The notes beneath the pieces are model-generated. The model was not told the DNA's origin, ran no database searches, and saw only the letters and a program-made list of their open reading frames with translations. Position numbers and translations under genes: made by a program. From CAZHUM01 sp046484045 (lineage in GTDB: Archaea > Thermoplasmatota > Thermoplasmata > Halarchaeoplasmatales > Halarchaeoplasmataceae), in assembly GCA_046484045.1 (NCBI GenBank), contig JAWOBZ010000078.1, positions 1 to 30,644 of the forward strand: a DNA stretch of 30,644 bases. Reading direction: 5' to 3'. Shown here in pieces: positions 29,537 through 30,644 of this stretch. Each line of letters begins with the position of its first letter. Within the stretch, counting starts at the first letter, position 1.

Positions 29537-30644
29537 TACCACTGATGGTGACCCTCCCTCTTTTGTTCGCTTTCATCGGTCTGCTGTTAACCGTTTTTGA
29601 ACCTTTGGAAAAGTATGTCAAAGCGGTTTTTTTGATGGGGGTTTTCTCACCCTGGCCCGTGTTCATATTGAACCTGGGACATTACCCCGTTGAAACCGTC
29701 GTGGGCGGATGGACCAGGATCTCGGGTATCGAGGTGGGGATAGACGGTCTGAACTTCTCCTTGTTATTGGCCGCTTTGATAGTATTTTCAGTAGTAGGGG
29801 TTTACAGTTTATCTTATTTCGATAAACGTGTTAAAAAGGAAGATATTATATCAAGTAAGTCTGTGTTACCGCTGATCCTGCTTACTTACAGCGGTGTTCT
29901 CGGTTGTTTCTTGACAAGAGATCTGTTCAATTTTTTTGTTTATACCGAGATAGCATCTATTTCATCTATCATATTAGTTTCGTGTTCTAGAGAAAAAGGT
30001 GCTAAGCGGGCTGCTTTCAGGTATTTGATATTATTTTTACTCTCTACATTTTTCTTCCTATTCTCCATCGGTATCATATACATGAACACCGGAACCCTCA
30101 ATTTTTATATGATAAAAGAAAATATAGTCATGACCACGGAGGTGAAGGTAGCGATATCCATGGCCTTCGTAGCCTTCATCACCAAAGCGGGGATATTTCC
30201 ACTTTACTTTTGGCTCCCGGAGGCCTATTCTAAAGCCGATACGCCTATCAGTGCGATGTTGTCTGGCTTGACAGAAAAAGTGCCTATATTCGGTATGATA
30301 CTGTTCCTAGTGTACACAGATATAGGATTCTTGACCCTTCCGCTCATGATAATAGCGTTCTCCTCGATATTGTTTGGTATCGTTATGGCAATACTTCAGA
30401 AGAACGTGAAGAAGATACTGGCCTACTCAACGGTTTCACAGATGGGATTTATCCTATTGGCGATCGCTACGCTGAACGCATCCGCAGCGGTGCATTATGC
30501 ATTCGCCCACGCGCTGTTCAAGTCAGGGCTCTTCCTGGGTGTAGGTGTACTGATCACCAGATACGGGACCAAAAATATAGACGAGCTATCGTGCAAAAAC
30601 GACAATCTGTTGATGCTGTCCATCATCGTACTGACGTTAGCCAT
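29533..30644 (+). CDS. mnhD: Na+/H+ antiporter module subunit MnhD/MrpD (MbhH), truncated by window edge
   Basis: This is the proton-translocating NuoM/N-like subunit, open at the right edge (370 codons visible of about 480-510). It starts GTG in a GTGA overlap with mnhC. Key charged residues are present: Glu in VYTEIASIS (about 139), Lys in TKAGIFPLYFWLPEAY (about 218), Lys in SGLTEKVP (about 249) and HALFKSGLFLG. The conserved LSGLTEKV (family LSGLMTKVG) carries Pro after KV, a small deviation. About 12 helices are expected; roughly ten are visible. Confidence 0.93.
   Translation, partial: MIPLMVTLPLLFAFIGLLLTVFEPLEKYVKAVFLMGVFSPWPVFILNLGHYPVETVVGGWTRISGIEVGIDGLNFSLLLAALIVFSVVGVYSLSYFDKRVKKEDIISSKSVLPLILLTYSGVLGCFLTRDLFNFFVYTEIASISSIILVSCSREKGAKRAAFRYLILFLLSTFFFLFSIGIIYMNTGTLNFYMIKENIVMTTEVKVAISMAFVAFITKAGIFPLYFWLPEAYSKADTPISAMLSGLTEKVPIFGMILFLVYTDIGFLTLPLMIIAFSSILFGIVMAILQKNVKKILAYSTVSQMGFILLAIATLNASAAVHYAFAHALFKSGLFLGVGVLITRYGTKNIDELSCKNDNLLMLSIIVLTLA

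Noticed and set aside
1..30644. CRISPR arrays, insertion sequences, prophage or toxin-antitoxin genes
   Set aside because: No regularly spaced repeats, transposase-like frames or terminal inverted repeats were seen on either strand; gene content is mostly core archaeal.

Overview
The window is archaeal and probably euryarchaeal in the broad sense. It carries RtcB, Hef (helicase fused to XPF nuclease), RNase Z, a CPSF-like beta-CASP protein, Gar1, TFB, a group II chaperonin, an Lsm protein, ribosomal protein L37e and a DacZ-type diadenylate cyclase. TATA-like boxes lie about 25-35 nt upstream of many starts, and several mRNAs look leaderless or nearly so. The Hef fusion and DacZ point to Euryarchaeota. 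The extracellular proteins would fit a Thermoplasmata-like lineage, but that placement is inference.

Layout. 52-4690 (+): a four-gene dipeptide/oligopeptide ABC transporter operon (dppBCDF); DppC has a large extracytoplasmic insertion. 4801-6204: two tail-to-tail genes for small membrane-anchored extracytoplasmic proteins. 6315-6734 (+): a small deoxyribosyltransferase-fold-like protein on a divergent promoter. 6882-9668 (-): a 928-residue surface protein with one C-terminal membrane segment and a Glu/Phe-repeat tail. 9881-14077 (-): rtcB, hef and a small CxxC zinc protein. 14254-16039 (+): RNase Z and dacZ. 16090-18813 (-): a large peptide-binding protein with a PGF-CTERM-like tail, plausibly the receptor for the transporter 11 kb away. 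18992-21940 (+): aCPSF2-like nuclease, nadC and an A24 prepilin-type peptidase. 22062-25019 (+): gar1-tfb and a thermosome gene. 25080-25903 (-): a PQ-loop protein translationally coupled to tmk. 26002-26413 (+): lsm and rpl37e. 26419-27117 (-): pyrF. 27175 to the right edge (+): an eight-gene Mrp/Mbh-type sodium/proton antiporter module whose last gene (MrpD-like) runs off the window.

Themes. RNA metabolism is concentrated here: tRNA 3' processing (RNase Z), tRNA splicing ligation (RtcB), rRNA pseudouridylation (Gar1), mRNA decay or 3' ends (beta-CASP) and RNA chaperoning (Lsm). The envelope theme is peptide uptake plus large extracellular beta-rich proteins. The ion theme is c-di-AMP synthesis plus the antiporter module.

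I saw no mobile element, CRISPR array, rRNA or tRNA gene. No gene-free stretch exceeds 300 bases; the longest (9669-9880) holds a promoter, a ribosome binding site and short inverted repeats. Strongest leads: the DppC insertion domain, the Glu/Phe tail, the PGF-CTERM-like receptor, the antiporter module of undecided partner, and two genes that seem to lack a canonical start codon at their natural N-terminus.
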